Below, piece after piece: positions 44,101-57,109 of a DNA stretch of 64,000 bases. This DNA comes from Hordeum vulgare subsp. vulgare (lineage: Eukaryota > Streptophyta > Magnoliopsida > Poales > Poaceae). The DNA is taken from assembly GCF_904849725.1 (NCBI RefSeq), contig NC_058518.1:417639081-417703080 (forward strand), read 5' to 3'. The notes beneath the pieces were generated by a model that was not told where the DNA came from, made no database searches, and was given only the letters and a program-made list of their open reading frames with translations. Each line of letters begins with the position of its first letter. Positions within the stretch are counted from its first letter, which is position 1. Made by a program: the position numbers and the translations under genes.

Positions 44101-44294
44101 CACGGCATGCTGGTGCGCACTGGGGTGCCTTGGACGTGTCTAGCATCTCCTGGGCACTGGTTTGGAGTTGCCTAGCCATTGGAATCTCGTGGAAGTCTCG
44201 GCTGGTCAAAGAGAGACAAGAAACAGGTGCTGTCAGCCTTGGGCTGAAGCTCAAATTGGGGATTTTGGCTTCTCTACTTTGAACCAAAGAGGGG
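41194..44294 (-). repeat. Gypsy-2 5' LTR, left three quarters
   Basis: Begins TGTGGGGACCCCGACATA on the plus strand (LTR 3' end on the minus). 41194-42971 has no counterpart at the truncated left LTR; 42972-44294 does. TATA box at plus 43724-43733. Cut by the Fatima-like element after AGGGG (44290-44294). Confidence 0.9.
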
Positions 44295-45883
44295 TGATAC
44301 GTCTCCGTCGTATCTACTTTTCCGAACTCTTTTTCCCTTGTTTTGGACTCTAATTTGCATGATTTGAATGGAACTAACCCGGGTTGATGCTGTTTTCAGC
44401 AGAATTGCCATGGTGTTGTTTTTGTGCAGAAATAGAAGTTCTCGGAATGTCCTAAAAATTTACGGAGATTTTTCTGGAATAAAATAAAAATACCTGCGCA
44501 AAGATCCACCGGAGGGGGCGTGCCAGTGGGCCACAAGCCCACAGGCCGCAATCACCCCCTATGGCCACGCCGTGCACACTTGTGGGGCCCACGTGGCACC
44601 ACCGCCCCCAATCTCAGCTCTATATCTTCTGTTTCGCCTGGAGAAAAATCAGAGAGAAGGTTTCATCGCGTTTTGCGATACGGAGGCGCCGCCACATCAT
44701 GTTCTTCATCTAGAGGGCAGATTTGGAGTCCGTTTCGGGCTCCGGAGAGGGGAAATCGTCGCCATCGTCATCATCAACCTTTCTCCATCGACAATTCCAT
44801 GATGCTCTTCATCATTCGTGAGTAATCTCATCGTAGTCTTGCTGGACGGTGATGAGTTGGATGAGATCTATCATGTAATCGAGTTAGTTCTTGACGGGGA
44901 TTGATCCCTAGTATCCACTATGTTCTAGATTGATGTTGCTACTACTTGGCTATGCTTAATGCTTGTCACTAGGGCCCGAGTGCCATGATTTCAGATCTGA
45001 ACCTATTATGTTGTCGCCAATATATGTGTGTTTTAGATCCTAACTTGCAAGTTGTAGTCACCTACTATGTGTTATGACCCGGCAAACCCGGAGTGACAAT
45101 AGCCGGAACCACTCCCGGAGATGACCATAGTATGAGGAGTTCATGTATTCACCGCGTGTTAATGTGTTGGTCCGGTTGTTTATTAATAGGAGAAACTTAA
45201 TATCCCGTAGTTTCCATTAGGACCCCACTTCCACGGGAGGGATGGACAATAGATGTCATGCAAGTTCTTTTTCCTAAGCACGTATGACTATATACGGAAT
45301 ACATGCCTACATTAGATTGACGAACGGGAGCTAGTTACATATCTCTCCGTGTTATAGCTGTTACATGATGAATCACATCTGTCATACTCATCCATCACCG
45401 ATCCACTGCCTACGATTCTTTTACTACTGGTTCTCGCTACGTTACTTTGTCTAGGCTTGTCCCTTGCTACAAAAGGGATTGGGCCACTTTGTTGCTACTG
45501 TCACTACTGCTGTTACTTTGCTGCTGCTGCTACTACTGTTCCTTGCTACTCCGCTGTTACTTGTCGCAAGAATTTGTTGGAGCCGTAGCGGGGGAAGCAT
45601 TCTTCTCAAGAATAATCCCCCGTCAACGTGCTGGCGCCATTGATACAACAGTTAGGAATAGTCTGCCGTCAACAGATCGTTTCTGGCACCGTTGCTATCA
45701 TACTACCTTGCTACTGATACTTTGCTTGCATACACTAATCTTTCAGGTGTGGTTGAATCTGACACATTCAACTGCTAATACTTGAGAATATTATTTCGCT
45801 TCCCGTCTTGGTGAATCAACAAATTTGGGTTGAATACTCTACCCTCAAAAACTGTTGCGATCCCATACGCTTGTGGGACATCA
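44295..45883 (+). repeat. Fatima-like 5' LTR
   Basis: Starts TGATACGTCTCCGTCGTATC and ends TTGTGGGACATCA. A weak TATA (CTCTATATCTT, 44619-44629) lies behind a GC-rich dyad (about 44530-44595). The partner LTR is out of range. A CTG/CTA-rich stretch is at 45490-45560. Confidence 0.82.
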
Positions 45884-45893
45884 AGGTTTTTTC

Positions 45894-45911
45894 TCGCGCC
45901 GTTGCCGAGGA
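45894..45911 (+). promoter_or_regulatory. Fatima-like primer-binding site
   Basis: TCGCGCCGTTGCCGAGGA, two changes from the Asp-tRNA site seen in element A. Confidence 0.8.
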
Positions 45912-45961
45912 GGCACAGCTATATTCTCTGAGTCACTTGGGATTGACGTCTGCTGATCACT

Positions 45962-46961
45962 ATGAGGAATTCAAAAGATCCAAGAACTAAAATCATTCCT
46001 TCCACTACGAGGAGAGGTAAGGAACTACCATCTAGCTCTGCACTTGATTCACCTTCAGTTCTGAGTAAGTTTGCGACTTCGCCTCCTGCTAGAAATCTTG
46101 ATATGTCGCCTGTGCTTGATGATGATACTTCTGCTGCCCATGATGCTTATGATGATGCTATGCTCGATACTATGTCTGATGATGCTATGCTTGATACTGC
46201 TTTGCCACTAGGTGCCCTTGATGCACAAATTGCTAGAGCTGCTGCTAGATGTGATGATACTTCTAAAACTGCTGATACTATTGAAGTAGAACCTCCTACT
46301 ATGCCTGAATTGCCTGTTATGCCTGATACGCGCTATGTTATGGAGGGAGAGATAGCTGAGGACTTTCTTGCGTGTAAGGATAGCTATGATGTTGAGAAAC
46401 TTCTGCGCAAGTGGAAAGAAAAATCTCTGAACGCTAGGATGAAATACGACCCGAAGTTTTCTACTTCGCCTATCTTTGTGACCGATAAGGATTATGAATT
46501 CTCTGTCGACCCTGAGTTAATCACTCTGGTCGAATCTGATCCTTTTCACGGTTATGAGTTTGCAGCGGTTGTAGCCCATCTTACCAAACTACACGATATA
46601 GCCACCCTATTCACTAGTGAGGAAAAGATCCGCCACTACTATATGCTCAAGTTGTTTCCTTTCTCGCTAAAGGATGATGCTAAGACCTGGTTCACTTCTC
46701 TTGCTCCTGGTTGTGTGCGTTGCCCCCAGGATATGGTCTACTACTTCTCTGAAAAATATTTCCCTGCCCATAAGAAGCAAGCTGCCTTGCAGGAAATATA
46801 CAACTTTGCTCAAGCTGAAGAAGAGAGTCTCCCACAAGCTTGGGGGAGGCTTATCCAGCTACTGAATGCTTTGGCTGATCACCCTCTTGAGAAGAATGAG
46901 ATACTTGATATCTTCTATAATGGACTTACCGATGCTTCCAAAGACCACCTAGATAGTTGTG
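45962..46961 (+). pseudogene. Fatima-like gag, truncated by insertion
   Basis: ATG 45962 (MRNSKDPRTK...). It has a Thr/Ser-rich start and an acidic Asp/Ala-rich stretch (DDAMLDTMSDDAML), then the Athila capsid block (YYMLKLFPFSLKDDAKTWF, then FSEKYFPAHKKQAAL, then PQAWGRLIQLLNALADHPL, residues about 220-310). The reading is clean up to LDSC at 46961. Beyond that the open frame runs about 40 codons into the LTR of the WHAM-like element before a stop at 47083; those residues are not gag. No stop or frameshift was seen in the surviving part, unlike the other gypsy gags here. Confidence 0.9.
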
Positions 46962-48151
46962 TGATGACCCACGAGTATAGGGGATCAATTGTAGTCCTTT
47001 CGATAAGTAAGAGTGTCGAACCCAACGAGGAGCAGAAGGCTGTGATAAACGGATTTCAGGAAGGTAATAACTGGAAACACTGAAAGTAGCGGTAACAAGT
47101 GATGGTGTAGTGAGGTGAAACGTAGCAAGCGAAAAGTAACAAGTAGCAAGTAGTAGCAATGGTGCATCAAGTGGCCCAATCCCTTTTGTAGCAAGGGACA
47201 AGCCTGAAAAAAGTCTTATAGGAGGAAAAACACTCCCGAGGACACACGGTAATTTCTGTCATGCTAGATTCATTATGTTCATATGGTTCGCGTTCGTTAC
47301 TTTGATAGTTCGATATGTGGGTGGACCGTCGCTTGGGTACTGCCCTTACTTGGACAAGCATCCCACTTATGATTAACCTCTCTCGCAAGCATCCGCAACT
47401 ACAAAAGAAGAATTAAGACAAAGTCTAACCATAGCATTAAACTAGTGGATCCAAATCAGCCCCTCAAGAAGCAATGCATAGACTGGGGTTTAAGCTTCCA
47501 TCACTCCAGCAACCCATCATCTACTTACTTCTTCCCAATGCCTTCCTCTAGGCCCAAATATGGTGAAGTGTTATGTAGTCGACATTCACATAACACCACT
47601 AGATGAAAAACAACATACATCATATCAAAATACCGAACGAATATCAAATTCACATGACTATTATTAACATGACTTATCCCATGTCCTTAGGAACAAAAGT
47701 AACTACTCACAAGACATAATCATAATCATGACCAGAGGTGTAGTGAATAGCATCAAGGATCTGAACATAAACTCTTCCACCAAATAATCCAACTAGCATC
47801 AACTACAAAGAGTAATCAACACTACTAGCAACCTTACAAGTACCAATCGGAGTTGCGAGACGAATATTGGTTACAAGAGATGAACTAGGGATTGGAGAGG
47901 AGATGGTGCTGATGAAGATGTTGACGAAGATGCCTCCCCTCCGACGAGAGGAGTGTTGGTGATGACGATGGTGACGATTCTCCGCTCCGGGAGGGAAATT
48001 TCCCCGACAGGATCGTCCTGCCGGAGCTCTAGATTGGATCTGCTCAAGTTCCGCCTCGTGGCGGCGGCGAAACCATGAAAAAAAATCCCTTGTAATTTTT
48101 TCCAGACCAATACGCTTCATATAGCAAAAGAGGGGGGCTAGTGGGCCTTCA
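46962..48151 (-). repeat. WHAM-like 3' LTR, promoter-distal part
   Basis: Ends on the minus strand with ACTCGTGGGTCATCA (46962). It includes the TATA box (GCTATATGAAG, plus 48115-48125) just left of the Angela insertion. It contains a CTT/ACTTGTTAC-rich stretch at 47095-47160 and a 37-bp block identical to one in the Fatima-like LTR. Confidence 0.85.
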
Positions 48152-49976
48152 TGTTGGAGAACGTCGCATGGGAAACAAAAATTTTCCTACGCGCACGAAG
48201 ACCTATCATGGTGATGTCCATCTACGAGAGGGGATGAGTGATCTACGTACCCTTGTAGATCGTACAGCAGAAGCGATTAGAGATCGCGGTTGATGTAGTG
48301 GAACGTCCTCACGTCCCTCGATCCGCCCCGCGAACAATCCCGCGATCAGTCCCACGATCTAGTACCGAACGGACGGCACCTCCGCGTTCAGCACACGTAC
48401 AGCTCGACGATGATCTCGGCCTTCTTGATCCAGCAAGAGAGACGGAGAGGTAGAAGAGTTCTCCGGCAGCGTGACGGCGCTCCGGAGGTTGGTGATGATC
48501 TTGTCTCAGCAGGGCTCCGCCCGAGCTCCGCAGAAACACGATCTAGAGGAAAAACTATGGAGGTATGTGGTCGGGCAGCCATGAGAAAGTCGTCTCAAAT
48601 CTGCCCTAAAAGCCCCATATATATAGGAGGAGGGAGGGGGACCTTGCCTTGGGGTCCAAGGGAACCCCAAGGGGTCGGCCGAGCCAGGGGGGAGGACTCT
48701 CCCCCCCCCAAACCGAGTCCTACTTGGTTTGGTGGGAGGGAGTCCTTCCCCCTTCCCACTTCTTCCTCTTTTTTTTTCTTCCTTTGATTTTTTCTTCCTT
48801 GGCGCATAGGATTTGGTGGGCTGTCCCACCAGCCCACCAAGGGCTGGTGTGACCCCCACAAATACCTATGGGCTTCCCCGGAGTGGGTTGCCCCCCTCCG
48901 GTGAACTCCCGGAACCCATTCGTCATTCCCGGTACATTCCCGGTAACTCCGAAAACCTTCCGGTAATCAAATGAGGTCATCCTATATATCAATCTTCGTT
49001 TCCGGACCATTCCGGAAACCCTCGTGACGTCCGTGATCTCATCCGGGACTCCGAACAACATTCGTTAACCAACCATATAACTCAAATACGCATAAAACAA
49101 CGTCGAACCTTAAGTGTGCAGACCCTGCGGGTTCGAGAACTATGTAGACATGACCCGAGAGACTCCTCGGCCAATATCCAACAACGGGACCTGGATGCCC
49201 ATATTGGATCCTACATATTCTACGAAGATCTTATCGTTTGAACCTCAGTGCCAAGGATTCGTATAATCCCGTATGTCATTCCCTTTGTCCTTCGGTATGT
49301 TACTTGCCCGAGATTCGATCGTCAGTATCCGCATACCTATTTCAATCTCGTTTACCGGCAAGTCTCTTTACTCGTTCCGTAATACAAGATCCCGCAACTT
49401 ACACTAAGTTACATTGCTTGCAAGGCTTGTGTGTGATGTTGTATTACCGAGTGGGCCCCGAGATACCTCTCCGTCACACGGAGTGACAAATCCCAGTCTT
49501 GATCCATACTAACTCAACTAACACCTTCGGAGATACCTGTAGAGCATCTTTATAGTCACCCAGTTACGTTGCGACGTTTGATACACACAAAGCATTCCTC
49601 CGGTGTCAGTGAGTTATATGATCTCATGGTCATAGGAATAAATACTTGACACGCAGAAAACAGTAGCAACAAAATGACACGATCAACATGCTACGTCTAT
49701 TAGTTTGGGTCTAGTCCATCACGTGATTCTCCCAATGACGTGATCCAGTTATCAAGCAACAACACCTTGTTCATAATCAGAAGACACTGACTATCATCGA
49801 TCAACTGGCTAGCCAACTAGAGGCATGCTAGGGACGGTGTTTTGTCTATGTATCCACACATGTAAATGAGTCTTCATTCAGTACAATTATAGCATGGATA
49901 ATAAACTATTATCTTGATACAGGAATTACAATAATAACTATACATTTATTATTGCCTCTAGGGCATAATTCCAACA
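48152..49976 (-). repeat. Angela-like 3' LTR
   Basis: 1825 bp. The minus strand starts TGTTGGAATTATGCCCTAGA, the hallmark of this family. TATA box at plus 48616-48625 (CATATATATAGG). Confidence 0.96.
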
Positions 49977-49990
49977 GTCTCCCACTTGCA
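49977..49990 (-). promoter_or_regulatory. Angela-like polypurine tract
   Basis: The minus strand reads GCAAGTGGGAGAC directly before the 3' LTR. Confidence 0.85.
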
Positions 49991-50028
49991 CTAGAGTCAA
50001 TAATCTAGCCCTCACATCACCATGTGAA

Positions 50029-53000
50029 TTACATTGTAATAAATCTAACACCCATACAGTTCTGATGTCGATCATGTTTTGGTCGTGGAAGAGGTTTAGT
50101 CAGCGGGTCTGCTACATTCAGATCCGTGTGCACTTTGCATATATTTACGTCCTCCTCCTCGACGTAGTCGTGGATGAGGTTGAAGCGTCGTTTGATGTGT
50201 CTGGTCTTCTTGTGAAACCTTGGTTCCTTTGCTAAGGCAATGGCACCAGTGTTGTCACAGAACAAGGTTATTGGATCCAGTGCACTTGGCACCACTCCAA
50301 GATCCGTCATGAACTGCTTCATCCAGACACCCTCCTTAGCCGCCTCCGAGGCAGCCATGTACTCCGCTTCACATGTAGAATCTGCTACGACGCTTTGCTT
50401 GGAACTGCACCAGCTTACTGCACCCCCATTAAGAATAAATACGTATCCGGTTTGTGACTTAGAGTCGTCCGGATCTGTGTCAAAGCTTGCATCGACGTAA
50501 CCTTTTACGGCGAGCTCTTCGTCACCTCCATACACGAGAAACATCTCCTTAGTCCTTTTCAGGTACTTCAGGATATTCTTGACCGCCGTCGAGTGATCCA
50601 CTCCTGGATTACTCTGGAACCTACCTGCCATACTTATGGCCAGGCTAACATCCGGTCTAGTGCACAGCATTGCATACATGATAGAGCCTATGGCTGAAGC
50701 ATAGGGGACGGAGCGCATATGCTCTCTATCTTCATCAGTTGCTGGGCACTGAGTCTTACTCAATCTCGTACCTTGTAACACTGGCAAGAACCCTTTCTTG
50801 GACTGTTCCATTTTGAACCTCTTCAAAACTTTATCAAGGTATGTGCTTTGTGAAAGTCCTATCAGGCGTTTTGATCTATCCCTATAGATCTTAATGCCTA
50901 GAATGTAAGCAGCTTCTCCTAGGTCCTTCATAGAGAAACTTTTATTCAAGTAACCTTTTATGCTCTCCAAAAGCTCTACGTTGTTTCCAATCAGTAATAT
51001 GTCATCCACATATAATATTAGAAACGCCACAGAGCTCCCACTCACTTTCTTGTAAATACAAGATTCTCCAACCACTTGTATAAACCCAAATGCTTTGATC
51101 ACCTCATCAAAGCGTTTGTTCCAACTCCGAGATGCTTGCACCAGTCCATAAATGGATCGCTCGAGCTTGCACACCTTGTCAGCATTTTCAGGATCGACAA
51201 AACCTTCGGGTTGCATCATATACAACTCTTCCTTAAGGAAACCGTTAAGGAACGCCGTTTTGACATCCATCTGCCAGATTTCATAATCGAAAAATGCAGC
51301 TATTGCTAACATGATTCTGACGGACTTAAGCATCGCTACGGGAGAGAAAGTCTCATCGTAGTCAATTCCTGGAACTTGTGAAAAACCCTTTGCCACAAGT
51401 CGAGCTTTATAAACGGTCACATTACCGTCAGCGTCCGTCTTCTTCTTAAAGATCCATTTGTTCTGAATAGCCTTGCGGCTCTCAGGTAGTATCTCCAAAG
51501 TCCATACTTTGTTCTCATACATGGATCCTATCTCGGATTTCATGGCTTCTAGCCATTTGTTGGAATCTGGGCCCACCATTGCTTCTTCATAATTTGCAGG
51601 TTCATTGTTGTCTAACAACATGATTGTCAAGACGGGATTACCGTACCACTCTGGAGCAGCACGTGATCTCGTCGACCTGCGTGGTTCAACAGAAACTTGA
51701 ACTGGAGTTTCATGATCATCATCATTAACTTCTTCCTCAACCGGCGTCGCAATCACACGGGTTTCCCCTTGCCCTGCGCCACCATCCAGAGGGATGAGAG
51801 GTTCGACAACCTCGTCAAGTTCTATCTTCCTCCCACTCAATTCTCTCGAGAGAAACTCCTTCTCGAGAAAAGTTCCGTTCTTAGCAAAAACACTTTGCCC
51901 TCGGATTTGAGATAGAAGGTGTACCCAACTGTCTCTTTTGGGTAACCTATGAGGACGCACTTTTCCGCTTTGGGTTCCAGCTTTTCAAGCTGAAGCTTTT
52001 TGACATAAGCATCACATCCCCAAACTTTAAGAAACGACAACTTTGGTCTTTTGCCATACCACAGTTCGTATGGTGTCGTCTCAACGGATTTTGATGGTGC
52101 CCTATTTAAAGTGAATGCAGCTGTTTCTAATGCATAACCCCAAAACGATAACGGCAAATCAGTAAGAGACATCATAGATCGCACCATTTCTAACAAAGTA
52201 CGATTACGACGTTCGGACACACCATTACGCTGTGGTGTTCCAGGCGGTGTTAACTGCGAAACAATTCCACATTGTCTTAAGTGAGTACCAAACTCGAAAC
52301 TCAGATATTCACCCCCACGATCAGACCGTAGGAACTTGATCTTCTTGTTACGATGATTTTCTACTTCACTCTGAAATTGTTTGAACTTTTCAAATGTTTC
52401 AGACTTGTGTTTCATCAAGTAGACATAACCATATCTACTTAAATCGTCAGTGAAGGTGAGAAAGTAACGATATCCGCCGCGAGCCTCCACGCTCATTGGA
52501 CCACACACATCGGTATGTATGATTTCCAACAAGTCACTTGCACGCTCCATTGTTCCGGAGAACGGAGTCTTAGTCATCTTGCCCATGAGGCATGGTTCGC
52601 ACGTGTCAAGTGAATCAAAGTCAAGTGACTCCAAAAGTCCATCAGCATGGAGTTTCTTCATGCGCTTTACACCAATATGACCCAAGCGGCAGTGCCACAA
52701 AAATATGGTGCTATCATTGTTTACTCTAACTCTTTTGGTCTCAATGTTATGTATATGCGTATCTCTATCAAGATTCAATATGAACAATCCTCTCACATTC
52801 GGTGCGTGACCATAAAAGATGTTACTCATAGAAATAGAACAACCATTATTCTCAGACTTAAAAGAGTAACCGTCTCGCAATAAACAAGATCCAGATATAA
52901 TGTTCATGCTCAATGCAGGCACTAAATAACAATGATTTAAGTTCATCACTAATCCCGATGGTAGTTGAAGTGACACTGTGCCGACGGCGATTGCATCAAC

Positions 53001-54008
53001 CTTGGAACCGTTTCCTACGCGCATCGTCACTTCGTCTTTCGCCAGCCTTCGTCTATTCCGCAGTTCCTGCTTCGAGTTGCAAATGTGAGCAACAGAACCG
53101 GTATCGAATACCCAGGCACTACTACGAGAGCTGGTTAAGTACACATCAATAACATGTATATCAAATATACCTGATTTTTCTTTGCCCGCCTTCTTATCTG
53201 CCAGATACTTGGGGCAATTGCGCTTCCAGTGACCCATACCCTTGCAATAGAAGCACTCTGTTTCAGGCTTAGGTCCAGCCTTGGGTTTCTTCGGCGGATT
53301 GGCAACAGGCTTGCCGCTCTTCTTCGAATCACCCTTCTTGCCTTTGCCGTTTCTCTTGAAACTAGTGGTCTTGCTGACCATCAACACTTGATGCTCTTTA
53401 CGGAGTTCAGACTCTGCGACTTTCAGCATCGCAAACAACTCGCCGGGAGACTTGTTCATCCCTTGCATGTTGTAGTTCAACACAAAGCCTTTATAGCTTG
53501 GCGGCAGTGATTGGAGGATTCTGTCAGTGATAGCTTCTTGCGGGAGTTCAATCCCCAGTTCAGCTAGACGGTTTGAGTACCCAGACATTTTGAGCACATG
53601 TTCACTGACAGACGAGTTTTCCTCCATCTTGCAAGCATAGAATTTATCGGAGGTCTCATACCTCTCGATCCGGGCGTTCTTCTGAAAGATAAAATTCAAC
53701 TCCTGGAACATCTCAAATGCTCCATGACGCTCAAAGCGACGTTGAAGTCCCGGCTCTAAGCCATACAAGACTGCACATTGAACTATTGAGTAGTCCTCCT
53801 TACGTGCTAGCCAAGCGTTCTTAACATCCTGATCAGCCGTAGCGGGTGGTTCATCTCCTAGCGCAGCATTAAGGACATAATCCTTCTTTCCAGCTTGTAA
53901 GATTAGCTTAAGATTACGAGCCCAGTCTACAAAGTTGCTTCCATCATCTTTCAACTTAGCTTTCTCTAGGAACGTATTAAAATTGAGGATGACATTTGCG
54001 TGAGCCAT
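50029..54008 (-). pseudogene. Angela-like gag-pol polyprotein with one frameshift
   Basis: ATG 54008 (MAHANVILNFNTFLEKAKLK). Gag capsid, then a CCHC knuckle (CFYCKGMGHWKRNC, residues about 250-265). Protease: VFDTGSVAHIC (intact DTG). Integrase: the HHCC region (WHCRLGHIG...CEPCLMG) and catalytic D, D, E in HTDVCGPM, RSDRGGEY and NGVSERRNRTLLE. Near 51888 one base is missing (KSEGKVF then a shift), so the first frame ends at 51837. The second frame, opening at 51960, carries the rest: RT with YVDDILLIG, and RNase H with YVDASFDTD, STCEAEYMA and DNTGAIALA, ending at 50029. All catalytic motifs I could check are present, so only the frameshift is visibly disabling. Confidence 0.95.
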
Positions 54009-55278
54009 GATCTACAACACAAATATGTTCAAAGTGGACTTAGACTATGTTCAAGATAATTAGAGTTCAACTTAATCAAATTACATGCTAAACTCCCACT
54101 CAAAAAGTACATCTCTCTAGTCATTTGAGTGGTTCATGATCCACCTACACTATCCCAAGTCCGATCATCACGTGAGTCGGGAGTAGTTTCAGTGGTAAGC
54201 ATCCCTATGCTAATCATATCATCTATATGATTCATGATCGACCTTTCGGTCTCATGTGTTCCGAGGCCATGTCTGCACATGCTAGGCTCGTCAAGCTTAA
54301 GCCGAGTGTTCCGCGTGCGCAACTGTTTTGCACCCGTTGTATGTGAACGTTGAGTCTATCACACCCGATCATCACGTGGTGTCTCGAAACGACGAACTGT
54401 AGCAACGGTGCACAGTCGGGGAGAACACAATTTCGTCTTGAAATTTTAGTGAGAGATCACCTCATAATGCTACCGTCGTTCTAAGCAAAATAAGGTGCAT
54501 AAAAGGATTAACATCACATGCAATTCATAAGTGACATGATATGGCCATCATCACGTGCTCCTTGATCTCCATCACCAAAGCACCGGCACGATCTTCTTGT
54601 CACCGGCGCCACACCATGATCTCTATCATCATGATCTCCATCAACGTGTCGCCATCGGGGTTGTCGTGCTACTTATGCTATCACTACTAAAGCTACATCC
54701 TAGCAAAATAGTAAACGCATCTGCAAGCACATATGTTAGTAAAAAGACAACCCTATGGCTCCTGCCGGTTGCCGTACCATCGACGTGCAAGTCGATATTT
54801 CTATTACAACATGATCATCTCATACATCCAATATATCACATCACATCATTGGCCATATCACATCACAATCATACCCTGCAAAAACAAGTTAGACATACTC
54901 TAATTTTGTTCTTGCATGTTTTACGTGGTGACCAAGGGTATCTAGTAGGATCGCATCTTACTTACGCAAACACCACAACGGAGATATATGAGTTGCTATT
55001 TAACCTCATCCAAGGACCTCCTCGGTCAAATCCGATTCAACTAAAGTTGGAGAAACCGTCACTTGCCAGTCATCTTTGAGCAAAGGGGGTTACTCGTAAC
55101 GATGAAACCAGTCTCTCGTAAGCGTACGAGTAATGTCGGTCCAAGCCGCTTCAATCCAACAATACCGCGGAATCAAGAAAAGACTAAGGAGGGCAGCAAA
55201 ACGCACATCACCGCCCACAAAACCTTTTGTGTTCTACTCGAGAAGACATCTACGCATGAACCTAGCTCATGATGCCAC
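54009..55278 (-). other. Angela-like 5' leader with primer-binding site
   Basis: 1.27-kb untranslated leader between 5' LTR and gag. The PBS on the minus strand at 55277-55265 reads TGGCATCATGAGC, a two-to-three-base variant of the Met-tRNA site. Short plus-strand frames here have no motif. Confidence 0.85.
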
Positions 55279-57109
55279 TGTTGGAGAACGTCGCATGGGA
55301 AACAAAAAATTTCCTACACGCACGAAGACCTATCATGGTGATGTCCATCTACGAGAGGGGATGAGTGATCTACGTACCCTTGTAGATCGTACAGCAGAAG
55401 CGATTAGAGATCGCGGTTGATGTAGTGGAACGTCCTCACGTCCCTCGATCCGCCCCGCGAACAATCCCGCGATCAGTCCCACGATCTAGTACCGAACGGA
55501 CGGCACCTCCGTGTTCAGCACACGTACAGCTCGACGATGATCTCGGCCTTCTTGATCCAGCAAGAGAGACGGAGAGGTAGAAGAGTTCTCCGGCAGCGTG
55601 ACGGCGCTCCGGAGGTTGGTGATGATCTTGTCTCAGCAGGGCTCCGCCCGAGCTCCGCAGAAACACGATCTAGAGGAAAAACTATGGAGGTATGTGGTCG
55701 GGCAGCCGTGAGAAAGTCGTCTCAAATCTGCCCTAAAAGCCCCATATATATAGGAGGAGGGAGGGGGACCTTGCCTTGGGGTCCAAGGGAACCCCAAGGG
55801 GTCGGCCGAGCCAGGGGGGAGGACTCTCCCCCCCCCCCCCCCAAACCGAGTCCTACTTGGTTTGGTGGGAGGGAGTCCTTCCCCCTTCCCACTTCTTCCT
55901 CTTTTTTTTTATTCCTTTGATTTTTTCTTCCTTGGCGCATAGGATTTGGTGGGCTGTCCCACCAGCCCACCAAGGGCTGGTGTGACCCCCACAAATACCT
56001 ATGGGCTTCCCCGGAGTGGGTTGCCCCCCTCCGGTGAACTCCCGGAACCCATTCGTCATTCCCGGTACATTCCCGGTAACTCCGAAAACCTTCCGGTAAT
56101 CAAATGAGGTCATCCTATATATCAATCTTCGTTTCCGGACCATTCCGGAAACCCTCGTGACGTCCGTGATCTCATCCGGGACTCCGAACAACATTCGGTA
56201 ACCAACCATATAACTCAAATACGCATAAAACAACGTCGAACCTTAAGTGTGCAGACCCTGCGGGTTCGAGAACTATGTAGACATGACCCGAGAGACTCCT
56301 CGGCCAATATCCAACAGCGGGACCTGGATGCCCATATTGGATCCTACATATTCTACGAAGATCTTATCGTTTGAACCTCAGTGCCAAGGATTCGTATAAT
56401 CCCGTATGTCATTCCCTTTGTCCTTCGGTATGTTACTTGCCCGAGATTCGATCGTCAGTATCCGCATACCTATTTCAATCTCGTTTACCGGCAAGTCTCT
56501 TTACTCGTTCCATAATACAAGATCCCGCAACTTACACTAAGTTACATTGCTTGCAAGGCTTGTGTGTGATGTTGTATTACCGAGTGGGCCCCGAGATACC
56601 TCTCCGTCACACGGAGTGACAAATCCCAGTCTTGATCCATACTAACTCAACTAACACCTTCGGAGATACCTGTAGAGCATCTTTATAGTCACCCAGTTAC
56701 GTTGCGACGTTTGATACACACAAAGCATTCCTCCGGTGTCAGTGAGTTATATGATCTCATGGTCATAGGAATAAATACTTGACACGAAGAAAACAGTAGC
56801 AACAAAATGACACGATCAACATGCTACGTCTATTAGTTTGGGTCTAGTCCATCACGTGATTCTCCCAATGACGTGATCCAGTTATCAAGCAACAACACCT
56901 TGTTCATAATCAGAAGACACTGACTATCATCGATCAACTGGCTAGCCAACTAGAGGCATGCTAGGGACGGTGTTTTGTCTATGTATCCACACATGTAAAT
57001 GAGTCTTCATTCAGTACAATTATAGCATGGATAATAAACTATTATCTTGATACAGGAATTACAATAATAACTATACATTTATTATTGCCTCTAGGGCATA
57101 ATTCCAACA
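55279..57109 (-). repeat. Angela-like 5' LTR
   Basis: 1831 bp, pair of 48152-49976; TATA box at plus 55744-55755. The C run near 55828 is longer than in the other LTR. Confidence 0.96.

Larger units (their letters stand above)
48152..57109 (-). mobile_element. Angela/BARE1/WIS-like copia element, nearly intact, innermost level
   Basis: LTRs 48152-49976 and 55279-57109, perfect CTTCA duplication (48147-48151 and 57110-57114), PBS 55265-55277, polypurine tract next to 49977, and one gag-pol frame broken by a single base loss. I counted about nine substitutions between the LTRs by eye (roughly 0.5%) plus length changes in a C run and a T run. This is the youngest insertion in the window. It lies in the LTR of the WHAM-like element, between its GC dyad and its TATA box. 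Confidence 0.97.

Noticed and set aside
46962..47083. C-terminal 40 codons of the plus-strand gag frame
   Set aside because: These residues are encoded by the end of the WHAM-like LTR; the true gag sequence stops at the insertion point.
48410..48860. Pro/Gly-rich ORFs of about 115-125 codons, repeated at 55537-55994
   Set aside because: They lie in the Angela LTRs around the TATA and C-run; they are duplicated because the LTR is duplicated.
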